DNA of 64,000 bases from the NCBI GenBank assembly GCA_903823025.1, contig CAIJRK010000049.1, positions 29,539-93,538 of the forward strand, given 5' to 3'. Source of the stretch: an uncultured beta proteobacterium. Its GTDB lineage: Bacteria; Pseudomonadota; Gammaproteobacteria; Burkholderiales; Burkholderiaceae_C. Shown here piece by piece: positions 62,742-64,000 of the stretch (its first letter is position 1; each line of letters starts with the position of its first letter). The position numbers and the translations under genes are program-made. The notes below the pieces were generated by a model that was not told where the DNA came from, did no database searches, and saw nothing but the letters and a program-made list of their open reading frames with translations.

Positions 62742-63925
62742 TCAGGTTGCATCAAAGTGCCGGAGGTAAGTACTCGGATTGTCCGGACGGTAGGACAGAG
62801 TCAGCATATTTTTTGCGCGGGAGACGGCTACATAAAAAAGATTGCGCTCGTCCCTGGCATCGCCATCAAAGTCTGCCGCGTTAACGTCAGGAATGATGAC
62901 ATGTTCAAACTCCAGACCTTTAGCCGCTTCAATACTCGACAAAATTATCCGGTCGCCAGTAAATTTTTCTGTGTGCGCCTCATAGTCATGCGACATTAAA
63001 CTGCGTAGAAACTGGCTAATGGATTCATACTTCTGACTGGCATTCAAAAGACCGGTGATTGAAGCCCTCGCATCTTCAGCCTCTTTCGCCTTCACAAAGA
63101 CACGACGCGCTGAATTTTCAATATCCAGAAACGCAAACACGCTTGGCAGACAGTTGATGTCATCAGAGGCTGCCAAATCCAAAGCCTTGCATATTCGTGT
63201 GCGCACGGACTCATCCACAGCCGAGTGCAAGACCCTGTCATCGTTGAGTCCTAAAGCATCGGGCAGCATGAACTCTAAAAAGTTCGCCAGCTTTGCAGTC
63301 TCAACTTTCGACGTATTTTCAATCTGTCCAGTAGCACCCACGGATGAGGTAGAACTTATGAATGCCCAAGTCGCACGCTTGGCAAGGTGGCCGACGCTGG
63401 TTTCAAAAGCGTCCTGCAATCCGACTGCCCATCCAAGCAGCATTCGGACAAACAGCACCTCGGGACGTTCCAGGTACGTTACGAAATCAACTGTCTGATA
63501 GCGTATTGACTGACTGCGTAGCGCGTGCTCCAACTCGACAGCAGCACTCGGATGACGCAGCAAAACCGCTAACTGGGATTTGGGTGAACCCGCACGTAAG
63601 CCCGGACGCCTCGTCACAGCATCGTTAATCAAGGCAAGAAGGTCAAGTGCCGACTCAGATTTCTTGATCTCTACCCTGGAGACGCGCTCTCGATTAGCAG
63701 GATAGCCTTTCGCAGAAAATTTTGATAGCGGTTGCGAAATTTCTTTGCCGAAACGGTAGGATTCGGTCAATTGCAGGCGCTGGGGTTGCCCAATGTAGGT
63801 ATAGCAATCGCGAATCGAAATGCAGCCAGAAGTATGAATTCTCCTCGCCGCCAAATGTAAAAATACGAGTATGCAGAAATTTCTCTCTATCAGCCAAAGA
63901 TCGGCTCTCAAATCAGCCCATAAAA
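62742..63925 (-). pseudogene. UvrD/Rep-type helicase remnant (C-terminal part only)
   Basis: The minus strand from about 63800 to 62742 encodes the second half of a UvrD-family helicase: LTESYRFGKEISQPLSKF (motif IV), then ILSSIEAAKGLEFEHVIIPD (motif V) and RNLFYVAVSRAKNMLTLSYR (motif VI). The preceding motif III region (RIFTFGGEENSYF) is in another frame, so a frameshift lies near 63795, and a stop precedes that at about 63930. No Walker A or motif II half is present before the window edge. The remnant is AT-richer than the neighbours. It is probably a decayed accessory gene. Confidence 0.72.
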
Positions 63926-64000
63926 TCGAGCGTGATCGAAAAATTGGCGACCGTATGAAAGTCGTATTGCTGGCCGACCAAGGCGAGAGTTTGGCCGAGA

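Noticed and set aside
63955..64000. Possible start of a plus-strand gene (MKVVLLADQGESLAE) at the right edge
   Set aside because: Only 15 codons are visible, no strong ribosome-binding site, and the region borders a pseudogene; it cannot be supported.
1..64000. tRNA, rRNA, CRISPR arrays or intact insertion sequences
   Set aside because: No cloverleaf-like segments with T-loop consensus, spaced direct repeats or transposase reading frames were found when reading both strands by eye.

Overview
The window looks like chromosomal DNA of a betaproteobacterium of the family Comamonadaceae, probably close to Rhodoferax or Polaromonas. This rests on gene content and gene neighbourhoods (kdp, a liv-type importer with CoA ligases, PHA granule genes, ccsAB with msrPQ, pilMNOPQ-aroK, metXW); no database search was possible. 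Most of the sequence is dense ordinary housekeeping DNA. The accessory or decaying parts are at about 3.2-3.9 kb, 13.6-14.2 kb, 47.9-49.1 kb, 49.7-53.7 kb and 62.7-64 kb.

Layout. 1-2964 (minus): start of a kdp potassium-pump operon (small membrane protein, kdpF, kdpA, kdpB cut by the left edge) with a KdpE-like box upstream. 3195-3870: two unrecognised small genes, the second frameshifted. 3944-13265: Crp/Fnr-type regulator divergent from a CoA ligase, a complete branched-chain-amino-acid-type ABC importer (G, H, M, K, F) and a second, PaaK-like ligase. 13282-15206: DUF1840 gene, wrecked bacterioferritin/bfd genes with a surviving Fur box, and a secreted-type nuclease. 15218-21092: sugar ABC importer with RbsD/FucU mutarotase and ROK repressor, divergent from a PfkB sugar kinase; a dyad lies between the divergent promoters. 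21364-23771: polyhydroxyalkanoate granule genes with a PhaD-like regulator. 23994-28211: CopD-like and Bcr/CflA membrane proteins, then an MlaE-MlaD-lipoprotein set without an ATPase. 28292-32852: metK, two lipid A acyltransferases, engB, cytochrome c4. 32988-38213: system II cytochrome c biogenesis (resB, ccsB) and msrPQ. 38232-42487: lysA, lptM, cyaY, mrcA. 42756-49651: pilMNOPQ, an Ig-like lipoprotein gene and aroK. 49677-55613 (minus): metX and metW behind a SAM-II-type riboswitch with a terminator, followed by a four-gene, fully overlapping sugar operon (PfkB kinase, GH4 glycosidase, PIG-L deacetylase, SIS isomerase/deaminase). 55760-62639: cation-efflux protein, bacterial sodium channel, uracil-DNA glycosylase, rimI, tsaB, EamA transporter, dacB, SemiSWEET. 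62742-63925: remnant of a UvrD-like helicase.

The most interesting item is the PfkB-GH4-PIG-L-SIS operon. Its four activities would make a compact route for deacetylating, cleaving, phosphorylating and deaminating an amino-sugar glycoside. It resembles in logic the archaeal chitobiose pathway but uses a GH4 enzyme with an unusual cysteine motif. It sits where aroB would normally follow aroK, and directly downstream of the riboswitch-controlled metXW genes. No tRNA, rRNA, CRISPR array or intact insertion sequence was seen.
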